Below are positions 47,824-58,448 of a stretch of 64,000 bases of DNA, piece by piece. The DNA comes from Strigamia acuminata. Lineage: Eukaryota; Arthropoda; Chilopoda; Geophilomorpha; Linotaeniidae. The position numbers were made by a program, and so were the translations under genes. Location: assembly GCA_949358305.1 (NCBI GenBank), contig OX442314.1:22995060-23059059 (forward strand), in the 5' to 3' direction. Position 1 is the first letter of the stretch. Each line of letters opens with the position of its first letter. A model generated the notes under the pieces. It was given only the letters and a program-made list of their open reading frames with translations. It searched no databases and was not told the origin of the DNA.

Positions 47824-47999
47824 GTACCGCGACATGTACCACAAATTCCGGTACCGGTACTGTACCGGTACTGTACCGGTACCGCGGTACCTTTTGCGGA
47901 AGCAGCAAGTACCGGGTACTTGTACCGCGGTACATTCAGCGCCGGCGCAAATATCGCGTACTTGTACCGCGTTACACGTTAGGTGTACCGCGCCCAACA
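47824..47999. repeat. GTAC/ACCGGTAC-rich array ending in a hAT-like terminus
   Basis: Sixteen GTAC tetramers lie between 47824 and 47988, mostly as GGTACC, TGTACCGG or TGTACCGC, making the segment self-complementary throughout. It ends CGCCCAACACTG at about 48002, whose complement begins CAGTGTTGGG, the type of end found on hAT transposons. The other end and an 8-bp duplication were not located. Confidence 0.6.
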
Positions 48000-48003
48000 C
48001 TGC

Positions 48004-50237
48004 ATACATAGTACTTACATAGCTGCTGATTTGATCTGTGGATTCTAAAAATCACGTGCAGATGAAACTCGTGTTGTTATCATCGTGCCACGAGAGTCAA
48101 CACGGGAATTTACACGAGATTCTATTGTTGAATATCATAAACATGGCCGTGCCACCCTTTATTCAATGAGTTTGAAATAATAGCGGAATAATTCTATAAT
48201 TTTTCAACTTTTCCTTTATCTTTTTGTTTTATTTTTTGATTTTTTCTTTTTGTTATTACATTTTTTTTTTTTTAATATTTTTTTTTTTCTTATTTTTTTG
48301 GCAAGTAAAGAAAAGAGCAGAATTTTATTTCTCGAGAACAATGATATGTGCATGGCAAATGTTCACAACTATTGTAGTTTGTCGAGAAAGAGAATCTAAA
48401 GCTGAATGAGGAATGTTTTAATGGCCGAATTTGAATTTAATAAGAAAATTTGAACCAAAAAAAAAATATACATTTCACCGAGGAACATTTCAATCGCCCG
48501 GGAGTTAACAAATGTTGTAAAGTTAAAGTATCAAAAATCAATTGAAAGCTTTTCAAGATATCACTTTGGGGATATTTTCTGGCCTCCTTTTAATTCACCA
48601 ATTCTCCATGTATCAGATGACCGAGCAAAAGTGGTCACTTGACTCGGCGACTCTTACTTACAAGTTAGCGCGTTACAAGTCAGCAGAATCAATGAGAAGA
48701 AAATGGACACTTGGTTTTGTTATCTTTTTTTCCGTGACCTATCAATGTAAGTTGACGCCTCATTACCTGTCAGCTTTAATGATGCTAAGATTAGATTTCA
48801 TGACGTCATTGCTTCATTAAACGGTGGATGAAAAATGAAGGTGAGTAACAAAAAGGTTGTTTAGGGTCAGATTCGAAAAGTGCAAAGAAATGTAAGCTGT
48901 CAGTAATAATTATCGTACACGCTCTTCTCGAATGTTGGAAACCTAAAGCAGATGTAATTAGACTTGGGTTAAATAAATGCCTTTTGCAATGCGGTCGAGT
49001 CGAGGAAGATATTTGTTTAAGCTTGCTGATTTTTGGATTTTCTTTTTGTGTTTTTTGTCACTTTTCCCAGTGTTTTCATTTGAGTGCTCATTGCATTTTC
49101 CACGCATCTGTGATTTCTGCAAACAAGAGAGCAGTTTTTTTTTATTCGCATCTGTTTGTTTTAAGAATATATCTCAAGCGCAGCGCAATGTATTTTGATG
49201 CGGTGTATTATGACACGAAGGTAAACAAGATTTGGAAATCCAAGAGGATGTTCATTTTTCTGGATAGCGAGGGTTGGATGTTTTTTTTAATGTTTCAGGG
49301 AAATGTGGTTGCTATGACAAAAAGATTATGTTTTTAATGAAAACTATTTCATCAATTTTCGATGGCAAAACAACATTGCAATTCTTTTATGATGTTTTTC
49401 TTGATTAAAAGAAAATCAGGAGATCAAATTAAACGTAGAAAAATTTTTGCAATGATTATCGTGATGACAATAAGAGGTTTCATGTTATTCGAAGCGATTT
49501 TGTAGTTTTTAAAAAAGAGGGAAAACGCAAAAGGTAGTTTTTGAGACTTGTCAAATACAAAACAAAATGGCAGTCACCAAAGCTCGATATGCCAAAGTAT
49601 TTTTGAATGCGTATTAGCCGGGTAAACCAAGAAACAACTCCAAAAGGTTCAGTAAAACTCGTAAGTGTGAAAATGTTGTTATTTGTCATTAATTTTAATT
49701 TGGTAATTAATTTTTTCCGTCACATTTTATGGTTGGTTGGGTCGTGCGACTATTTCCGGAATCTTTGAATCGAACAAGTGCAAAATCCTGCGATTGAATG
49801 TGACGGCATCAAAAATGATTGATTTTGTGATTAATACAAAATCACAAAATCACAGATACGTCCATTTAATGGCCATAATGTTGTACATTTTTTTACCTTT
49901 CATTTATTGACCAAAAACTCACTCAATAGACTACTTGCTCCATCTCATAATGAGAAATAGGTTGAAAGGGCTTGTGTAACGTTAAGCTAGAGGCGAAGGA
50001 ATTACCTTAGTGATAGCAAGAATAGACGTCCAGAACTGAGGCTCGGAAAGGAAAGGGATTAACTAAGAAACGTATTATGTCACATCTTGGCATTGGACCA
50101 ATCAATCTTTAGTGCGATGAACAACAGACAGATAAGAAAAATAGATAAAAAAGAGCAACTGTTCTTTTTCTTTCCATTTCTTATTTATTTTTATTTTCTA
50201 CAATGTTCGCTCGCTTGCAATTCTTCTTCTTTCACAG
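48004..50237. other. Upstream region of the plus-strand receptor gene
   Basis: No coding exon is recognised. A strong donor-like AAG|GTGAGT at 48839/48840 could end a non-coding first exon of the receptor gene, but this cannot be shown from sequence alone. ATTCGAAAAG/CTTCTCGAAT at 48871-48933 is a small imperfect inverted repeat related to the one at 63768. Confidence 0.35.
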
Positions 50238-50419
50238 GTGGTTTCATGAAAACACGTTGCCACACATTAAAAGTAGGGCGCGCTATGCGCATTGGGTCCC
50301 AGGATCAATAGGATGCGCGCGCCGCCCGACGCGGCCCTCGTCGAGTCGGTGGGAGGCCGCAGTGGTGCGACTTGAGCCGCCGCCGTCGTCTGCTCATCTT
50401 CCGCGGAGACCGACCATCG
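50238..50419 (+). promoter_or_regulatory. 5' UTR with probable splice acceptor, CpG-rich
   Basis: A pyrimidine-rich run ending TTCACAG (AG at 50236-50237) is a good 3' splice site, so the coding exon probably starts at 50238 and a non-coding exon lies further upstream. From about 50275 to the ATG the DNA is CpG-rich, in contrast with the AT-rich surroundings. A frame extending upstream of 50420 relies on a TTG and is not used. Confidence 0.5.
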
Positions 50420-50689
50420 ATGGAGCCTCGGGGCACGGCCTCCTCACTTCCCGACTGGACTAGGGGGTGGGCGAAGGCATTGCTGTTACTTGTGGCGCTT
50501 GGACCGAGCCTGGGAGACGCTCAAAAGAAGTCCGCGCACATAGCGGGATTTTTCCCCCTAACCCCAGATCCCCAAGGAAGATTGGGACGCGGGGTGTTGC
50601 CGGCAGTTCATTTGGCACTCAAACACATAAATGATAACCCTAGGGTGCTCAAGGGGTATCATCTGGACATCATCTACAATGACACTAAG
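50420..50689 (+). CDS. GABA-B-receptor-like class C GPCR, first coding exon (partial gene)
   Basis: The ATG at 50420 opens 90 codons before a GTAGGT donor. Residues about 15-34 form a signal peptide (KALLLLVALG core), followed by the start of the extracellular Venus-flytrap lobe: IAGFFPLTPDPQG, GRGVLPAVHLALKHIND and the N-D-T sequon near the exon end. It is a paralogue of the exon at 12395-12625 on the other strand: 32 of 50 aligned residues are identical and both exons stop in phase 0 after N(N/D)TK. The protein would be a membrane receptor for GABA or a related ligand, acting through G proteins as a dimer. The downstream intron exceeds 13 kb because no further exon was recognised before the window end. 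The subunit type cannot be fixed from this exon. Confidence 0.87.
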
Positions 50690-50695
50690 GTAGGT
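50690..50695 (+). other. Splice donor of receptor exon (plus strand)
   Basis: GACACTAAG|GTAGGT matches the donor consensus and lies at the codon corresponding to the donor of the paralogous exon. Reading on gives a stop after five codons. Confidence 0.85.
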
Positions 50696-51972
50696 CCGAC
50701 GGGGTTATGACGTCTTTAGCGGGTGCGAGGTTCCTCGACTTTTCTTTTATGAACGGGCAACTGATTGCTTGTATATTGTTTTTATTCAGCTATAAACTGG
50801 TACCAACTGCGATTGTTACGACTTTATAGGGCTGCAAATTCCGGTTTTGGTGGGAACTAGAATGTAAAGAAAGTATTAGTGTACTATTGTGGATTCTGGT
50901 GCATTAGTTTGGATTTGGGAAGGACTTAGCTGGAATCTTGCAGAATCACGGTTTTGGCACGAATAACTTGTTATTTTTAATGTATTTTGGTGGGGTTAGG
51001 GTTACATTATTAGGACAAAACTATGTTTGTACGTGTGTTGGTGAAATCGTTGGGTTTTTAGTTGAAATTTTGCAAAAAAAATTGTAAAAATTAATTTTTT
51101 TCAGCTTTTAGAAGGATATTTGGGAAATTAAGTTATATCTAAAATTATCATTATATCTAAAATGTACAGATACTAGATTAAGATGTAAACGGGTCTTGAG
51201 AAATGCTTTGTTTTTAATACTGCGCATCTCATTGCGCATTGATTGCTTCCCTCCCTAAAACACACATTCAAAAACGAAGCAAATAAAAACAGGTGAACAC
51301 CAAACACACAAAAACGGATGAATCAAACGCACTTAAGCTTTATAGTCTGAGAATCCATACGTATTCAGTACCAAATAAAAAATAATTGGATTTATCAAAA
51401 CTTCAAAAAAAAAGAAATTCTATATCCCGTGTTATCATAAATCTATTGTTGATATTCGAACTGATTCTACAGCCTTCAGCAATCAAATAACAATGCTAAT
51501 TCATCAACAGCTGCTTATTTGTTTGTGTATATATATTAAATATTTTCTTAGGATAGCGAAATGAGTTCAGATTGCTCCGTGTACACTTTTTGCGTCTGTA
51601 CATGGAAGATTTCCGCCATGAAAGTCAACAACTCCAGACTCCAGCTGGCGGCATGATTTCAATACGCATCCGATCGTACAGCACAAGCCAACCCTCTAGC
51701 AAAGATTACCAGTGTGTTTGCTTTAAAGTTGATTAAGCCCAAGTATGTAAATGAGGTGAGGAAAGCGATAGCTGGGTAGAACCAGTTGATTTTTCTTCAC
51801 GCGACTTTGCTTGGAGTGGAGAGCTCTGGGTTAAGCCGTTCATCTTTTGTCATCTGTTTTCTTCAATCTTGACACACTGAAAAAATACAAGACGAAGATG
51901 AAAATAAGACTCAGGGGTGTCCCCGCGAGATTGTGAGGTGTTGTTTGATAACGTTCAGTATATAAAAGTAGT

Positions 51973-52129
51973 AGGCGCATTTATAAACGCATGGGTAACA
52001 TGTATTTAAACGTTGTGCGCATGAAACGGACTAGATCGGCCGCCATTTTTTGAATTTAGATCGAGACAAGCGGGTTAAATATGTTGTTTAGAAATGGTGT
52101 TTGGTCTAAATGACTTTATGAATGCGCCT
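51973..52129. mobile_element. MITE copy of the AGGCGCAT family
   Basis: The ends AGGCGCATTTATAAA and TTTATGAATGCGCCT are inverted repeats. The interior shares GGCCGCCATTTTTT, a GTTAAATATGTTGTTTA block and a GGTCTAAATGA block with the copy at 15217-15355. No coding capacity. Confidence 0.65.
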
Positions 52130-55100
52130 ATAGTGTTCTGACTTGTAAATATAACAATTTGAGTGAAAAACTCGCCTAGGATCAATCTATAAACTGGCCG
52201 GAAGCCAAAATGCTGATGAGTTATGTCATGAAATTGTATAACTGGCTGTCGGTAGGTGGCTGGTGGAGGGGGGAGTGAGCAGAGGCAAAGTGGAGGTGCA
52301 GGGGATGCGATGGGGGCTTCGAATGAGCTCGATACGCACGCGATGTAATGTTGTGGTCACGCCTGTGCGTGAATTCTTTTTTAATAAAATGGTTCAATCA
52401 AAAATTAAACTTAAAGGAATCATTATAGGGTTTGCAATTTGGACCTTTTTGTTAGGCGTGGTGGAATGGTTTGTGCGCTTGCGGTGTCCGTAATCTGTCA
52501 ATCATTTTCGTGTTTCATAAACCGAACACGAGGACAACGAATTTGTTGTTGTGTAGTTTCTATTGATTGCAACTCAGAATGAATTTTTTTGACATGAAAA
52601 ATGTCATCCGCGTTATGTATGTTTGCTTTCTGTCCGTTATTCGTGCGTTGGCGTGACTTTTGATGTTCTTTTATGCAATGTTGGGAGATTAATTTATTAA
52701 TTTTTAGGTTAAATTTAGTGGAATTTTGAATTTGTCGGAATTGCACGTGCGAGTTTTAAGAGTTTTAATTACAAACTTGGAGTTGTTTTGCCAATTTTGC
52801 AACGTTGATCCCTTTTTTTTTAATGTTGTCAATTTATGCTTTTGCCTAGTCGGAATGACCTCATTATTATTAACAAGCTTTTTTTTTGTCAATACGTGTA
52901 TGGGAAACAAGTTTTGAATTCGCTTTATTGTTCATTGATTGATGAATATAAAAATATAATTTTTTTTATGAAATAATGACTACAATCAAACGCAGAACAC
53001 GCGCTGTAACCGTGTAAAACAGTCTATCGAGTAATAAAATGCATATTACCGTAGTTTTATATTTTTTTAACATAAAAAATTCTTGTTATTTTAAAGATTA
53101 AAATTTTTAATCCCTTCTAGTTAAGATATTAAAAGGAAAGGAAATTACGCTTCGTAAATCAAAAGAATTCGGACGGCGAAAATGATAAAACGAGGAGTTT
53201 TGTTTCATTTAGTTAATTGGAATTTTGGTTTAGCGGTGTATTCCTTTCCTTGTTAAAGGATTAATTTCAAGATGGATGAATTGTTCGGTGTTTGGCTTGC
53301 CTGCATAACCTCAAGGTGCGATTGGATGACTGCTTTCGCCATATTTTTTTTTATAGTGTTGATAGGATTTCAAATGAATAGAAGAGGCGGTGAAAGGCGG
53401 GAGTGTACTTTGAAGGGATTTGTTGTATTGACGCTTTGCAATTGATTGGATGGCAGCAAGCAAAAGGAGATTCGACTTTAATTACAAACTAAAGGCAAAT
53501 GATTACATTGTACGTAATGAAGAAGGTTTTCTTAGTGGGTCTGTGAGTTTATTTATTGAAGAATTTGACACGTGAGATCTACTTGACAAATAGATTTTTG
53601 GATTTTGGATTTTTCTGTCATTGCTCTTTCTGTAAATTAATATTTTAATTTTTAATTTTTAATTTTTAATTTAGTAATTTTTAGTGTAATTTTTTAATGT
53701 TAAATTTTTTTAGCATTAATATTTAAAGATGTTTGGATTGCGATATGATTTATGAGTTTAAATTATGTTTTAATTGAGTTTTGTTTGGGGCTTAGGTTCA
53801 GACAGTCGTTTTTGAGAATAGATTTTAGCTTGCAGCTGGAAGAAGATGGCTTTATGGTTGAATTATGGTCAATGCACACCTGTTGGAACTGCAGCTACCT
53901 GTTTGCACCTGTGTGCAAGTATTCTTCGCTGTTTGTCCAATCGATTTGACTCGTGCGCTTGACAAGGTTTAAGTTTTTTGATCTCCATTAACGAAATTTT
54001 TTTTTTTTTAAATGCAATTTTAATTATAATTCGAATGTTTTTTTAAGAATAAGATTATTTGTTTAATAAAAAAAAATTACTGATTGGTTTCTTGCGTGCG
54101 TATAAATTCAATTTGTTTCAAAACCAAACTAGATTATTTTATTTTAATTTGTGACAATTTTTTGTCGAGTTTTATTTATTTTATTTTTATTGGTGGAGAC
54201 GGATTGGAAGTATTGTCAGATTATTGACTGGGGTAGTTTGACGGGATTGTAGTCTCTGTCCTTGGCAAGTTTATGATGTAATCTCAAGATGATGGTTTTC
54301 GCAGCTTCAGCATCACTTGAGTTTTTTTTTTTTTAGAATCATTTGGAGTAGCGAAACAGCGAAAAAGAGTTCGATTGGAGTAACTGATAGGGGCTTTTAG
54401 AAGAACGGGTTTTTTTTTTTAAATATTTTTTAAAAATTAAACTCATGAAGAAGCAATTACTTTTTTATTTGGCGGAAAGAACAACGATTTTTTGTGAACT
54501 GTGAAACCTGGAAGCGTGTTGCTTTTGTACGATATCTGCAAGCAATTTTCCAATAATCTTATAAATCCTAGTGTAAAATAACCTCGTACGAGTTTATATT
54601 TTTACTTTTAGCTTACTTTTATACGTGAGTTTAAAGTCTACTCACTTTGTACAAAATTGCACGCTTACTCAGATGCATGCAAATTTCACCTAAGCTCAGC
54701 AAAACCGAATTTTCTGGAAGTTTTAAACACATCGTGTGTTGTGCGGCTTTAGTTGTTTCAATCTTTCGGAGAATTAAAAATATTATTCATTTTCAACGGC
54801 AGTTTTTGCGGATGGTGAAGATGAATTTCCACTGCTTTTAATTAATTCCTTTGTAAATAAATAAATACTGTAGATCCTGGACACGTAATAAAGGTATATT
54901 TGGACTTTTAATTAGTTGGAAAACAATTTTTATTTTTTAAATTGAAAAATTGAAAAATAAAAAAAAATAAATCATCACATTTGAAAATTGCAATTTCGTA
55001 GACGTTTTATTTAATCAGTTGTAAAACCAATACTGAATTAAACATACACTGACAAGTGAGTTCTTCTTCAAGTGAAACTTTTACATTGCGAAGATGTGGA

Positions 55101-55449
55101 CTGTATAGTAGCCATTTCTGTGCCCACTCTTTATTTCTCGCATCGATGCATCTTATTGGCTGAATAATAGAAATCTTGAAGGTTTAATACGTGCACTGAC
55201 AGAGTGATGGCTTTTTCAAACCATTTTATTTTAGGCCATTTAAGCTTTTAGATTTATATTACGAACTCAGTGGGGAAACTGCAATGGGAGCAAACACAAA
55301 CCAAAAAGTAAATTTTAAATAGAAATTTAAAAAATAAAATTGTTTCAGTTTTGCTGATAAAAAAAAAAAAAAAAAAATTAAACTAAATGTAATTCGGCCG
55401 TTGAAACAACAGGGGGCATTAAATTTTTATTTTATTTTTAGCTTAAACT

Positions 55450-55525
55450 AGGCGCATTCTTACAGTCATTTAAACACGTTAAATATTCCACGTAGATTGC
55501 TCTAAATGACTTTACGAATGCGCCT
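55450..55525. mobile_element. 76-bp MITE derivative of the AGGCGCAT family
   Basis: AGGCGCATTC ... AGTCATTTA at the left is matched in inverted order by TAAATGACT ... GAATGCGCCT at the right, about 20 of 23 positions. Its right arm matches the right end of the 51973 element, so it is probably an internal deletion derivative reduced to little more than its two termini. Confidence 0.65.
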
Positions 55526-57911
55526 AGTGTTCGCCAACTTTAGTGTAAATTTATCATGGCGAACCGCGATTAATGTCATATTTTTTCGGTGGGAGGACAA
55601 CATTTCAGCATTCTTGTTTGTGCAATCTGGGAACTAATTTGCTGAGAAGAGTGGCAAGAATTTGACTTAGACGTCTAAGTACTTTAGGATATAGATTACC
55701 CGTTTGCGGCAAAACGATTTTTCACGAAAAACCACTTAAAGATGCGTCACGCTCTAGATTACCTAATGCGTCTATTACAGAACATAGGCTTAATCCTTGG
55801 CTGGATTCACATAGAGAGGAAGAGAGAACTCGTGCAATATTTTTTTTTACAAAATGGCATTCTTCGCCACAAAAGAAACACGTTTTGATGCGATAGCGAT
55901 TTTTATTTTTGATTGTCAACGCATTGGATTTAATCAAAAAGAGAAAAGTTTACATTTTTTTTATATACCCTGTATGTTTAATAATATTTTCTTTCTAGAA
56001 ATGTCTCACACTTGAAAGAATAAAGTTTTTTTTTATACATTTATTTTTTTGTCTTTATTTTTTCAATTTCTCAAGTTGTTGTTATTATATTGTGAAGTAC
56101 AAACAGTAAAGCCACATTTTTAATGGAACGTCAATACTAGAGTCTTGTTTGCAGTTTTCATCAGAGAACTTGAAGTTTATATAACCGGAAATTTGATTTT
56201 AATATTGGATCGTAATAATATTAAGGATTGAGGCTTAGTTTAGGGATTACATTTTCTAAATATTAAAGCTGAAGGGCACTTGTTGCCAATTAAAAGCCAG
56301 TTACAACAAAACTAAAATTAATAACGATAAAAATGTTAATTATTTCTATAAAAAAATGAATTTTTATTTCTTCAAAAAACGTTTTCTGGTCTTGAGAGCG
56401 TAATTCGTGCACATGGGATGCAAAGGCGCAACTTAGTTGCTGTCTGTTGCAACACACAACAACACCAGATGTCTTTACACATTTTCCCAAGGGTTTTACA
56501 TAATTAAAACTTTGCAAGTGTCATACTATTTCCTAGTTTCTACATCGCTCGACAATATATCCACCGAACGGGCGTCTCAATCAACATCTCAAGGATGTCA
56601 CACCGTATCTGGGACTTATGTGTTGAGGACCTGAAAACTCACATGTCGTGTTTACACTACCACCAGGGCACGAGTCATTCCATGGAAAGAGTGTCTTTCT
56701 GTCCTAGTTCTTCCACTTCAACTCCACGTACCTACCCTGAGGTGGAAGCGCATTGAAGAAAACAAAGCCAATTGACGTGTCTGAAATAAACTTCATGTTA
56801 TTAATAAAATCCCCCAAAAAAAGATGATTGGATATCTCTAGAGGGGGAAGAGAAAGAGGGGAGCGAGGGTTGTTTCTGTCCACTACTTGACGTCATTGTA
56901 TTTGAAATTATTTATTAGGCAATTTTTTTTCCATCCTCTTTTTCTTTTGGAATGGAGCCATCTTTTTAAAAAGAAATGAGGCCTTTACTTGTTGTGATAT
57001 TTTTGTCGTTTTTTTTATGATATAATGTAAATTATAAATTGATGAAAAAATGGGGGGATTGCGAATGATTTATTAGAAAAGCGCCTTAAGCGTAGTTTTG
57101 CTAAATTAAATTCTCGGGATTTTTTGGGACTGTACTTTCTTTCCACTACACACGCGATTCTTTTTCAATACGAGATTTTTTTGTGTTGCAAATTTGATTT
57201 TTTTTTTTTTTTTTTTTTTAAAGACAACGTTTAAAGTTGGTTATGTGACGGATTTCCGATTGGTGTGACGTCTCGCTGATTGGTATATTCGTCCCATGAT
57301 TGGTGTTTCGTCACTCCAATTGGGGATTTTCTCTTGGCGTAACCAGAAGCGGATTTAAGAAAACCGATTTATTAATTTTGCAGTGGTTTTCATGTGGTGA
57401 GAGAAAAGTGTGACTCGGAAGTTCGTCAATGCGTGAATCTTCTTATTTTGAGCCTTTTTAAAACCGCAGTCATTTATGGTTAAAGTTGCAGAGCAAGTGC
57501 AAGTCAAATTGATATCTGTTTGCGTTTGCTGTACGGCAGTGAAGCATCTCTCTTTGATGTAGCTGTCTCCATTGGTGATACGTGAAATTTCAAAGTTTTT
57601 CAGCGCCCCGGCTGTGCGACATAACTATATAAGGGCAACAACAAAGGGATAAAAAATGAAATTTGAGATAAAATAGAATTTTTTATCGGTTTGAGTTGGC
57701 GAGATTTTGTTATTAATGATGTGTTTGTCATGGGTCTAACGCCTCAGGAATTTATAAATGTGAAGATTAATTGGTTTCTTCATGTCTGCACTCGCCTTTA
57801 CTTGCAGTCGCTAAGAAATTGTCGACAATGCTCAAATATAAGGGTAGATGTGGATACTGTTGATTCAATTTTATCTTATCAAGCCTAATAAAAGATATCT
57901 TCAAAGTCTAA

Positions 57912-58445
57912 AGGTGCATTTTTATTTGCGATTTTTATTTTAGCACGATTTTTAGAACTTGCTAAACAAAACTCACGCAAATATTCATTTTCAATTAAGT
58001 GGACAAATCAACGCGTGCGATTTTCCGCGCAATTAAAACTGAATCGCGCGCGTCAAATGATTCTAGCTTTCCACTATCGTATTGAAAATCGCATTTAATG
58101 CAGACCACGTAAAAATTTTAGGCCGATGGGAAGTTGATTGTTGGTCGATTGTTCCCATTGACCAGAAATTTGCCACCACGTGCAACGGGTAAGTTAATGA
58201 AATGAACAGAAAATACAACGGCAGTATTTTTCTTTTTCTTAACAAAACCTGTTTCCGACTTTCCGTGACATTCGAGCAGCCATTTTAAAAATGTGCACAG
58301 CACGCCATTCATGCCGATAGCGACTTCTCCCATGAAAATGGTAAAGCGAAGATTGTTAACGCCATGCCTGAAATCTGCGCGTGAATGCATCACGTGCGAT
58401 TTTTAGAGTGGCGCCATAATTTTAATGGCAAATGAAAATGCACCT
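57912..58445. mobile_element. MITE-like element with TAA target duplication
   Basis: AGGTGCATTTTTATTTGC at the left and GCAAATGAAAATGCACCT at the right are inverted with a single mismatch. TAA flanks both sides (57909-57911, 58446-58448), the usual 3-bp target of PIF/Harbinger elements. The open frames inside (58063-58393 minus) do not resemble a transposase, so it is non-autonomous. Confidence 0.75.
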
Positions 58446-58448
58446 TAA

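Larger units (their letters stand above)
50696..57908. other. Presumed first intron of the plus-strand receptor gene
   Basis: No second receptor exon was recognised. Two MITE copies (51973, 55450) lie inside and are listed separately. A 7-bp AATTTTT tandem run spans about 53643-53682; poly-A/T runs occur near 54001, 55361 and 57198. Remaining open frames look like chance. Confidence 0.4.

Noticed and set aside
48542-48839. 92-codon ORF before a GTGAGT donor as a coding first exon of the plus-strand receptor
   Set aside because: The frame stops before the donor and has no similarity to receptor N-termini; at best the donor belongs to a non-coding exon.
50372-50419. N-terminal extension of the plus-strand receptor by 16 codons
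   Set aside because: It would start at TTG, is Arg-rich and would bury the signal peptide; the ATG at 50420 fits better.
2110-56895. Four TGACGTCA (CRE-like) palindromes at 2110, 24619, 48801 and 56888
   Set aside because: They are scattered, not near the inferred promoters, and an 8-bp site is expected to occur by chance in 64 kb.
57198-57222. Long poly-T run as a retrocopy tail
   Set aside because: Poly-A/T runs are common across the window and no retrotransposed gene body adjoins this one.
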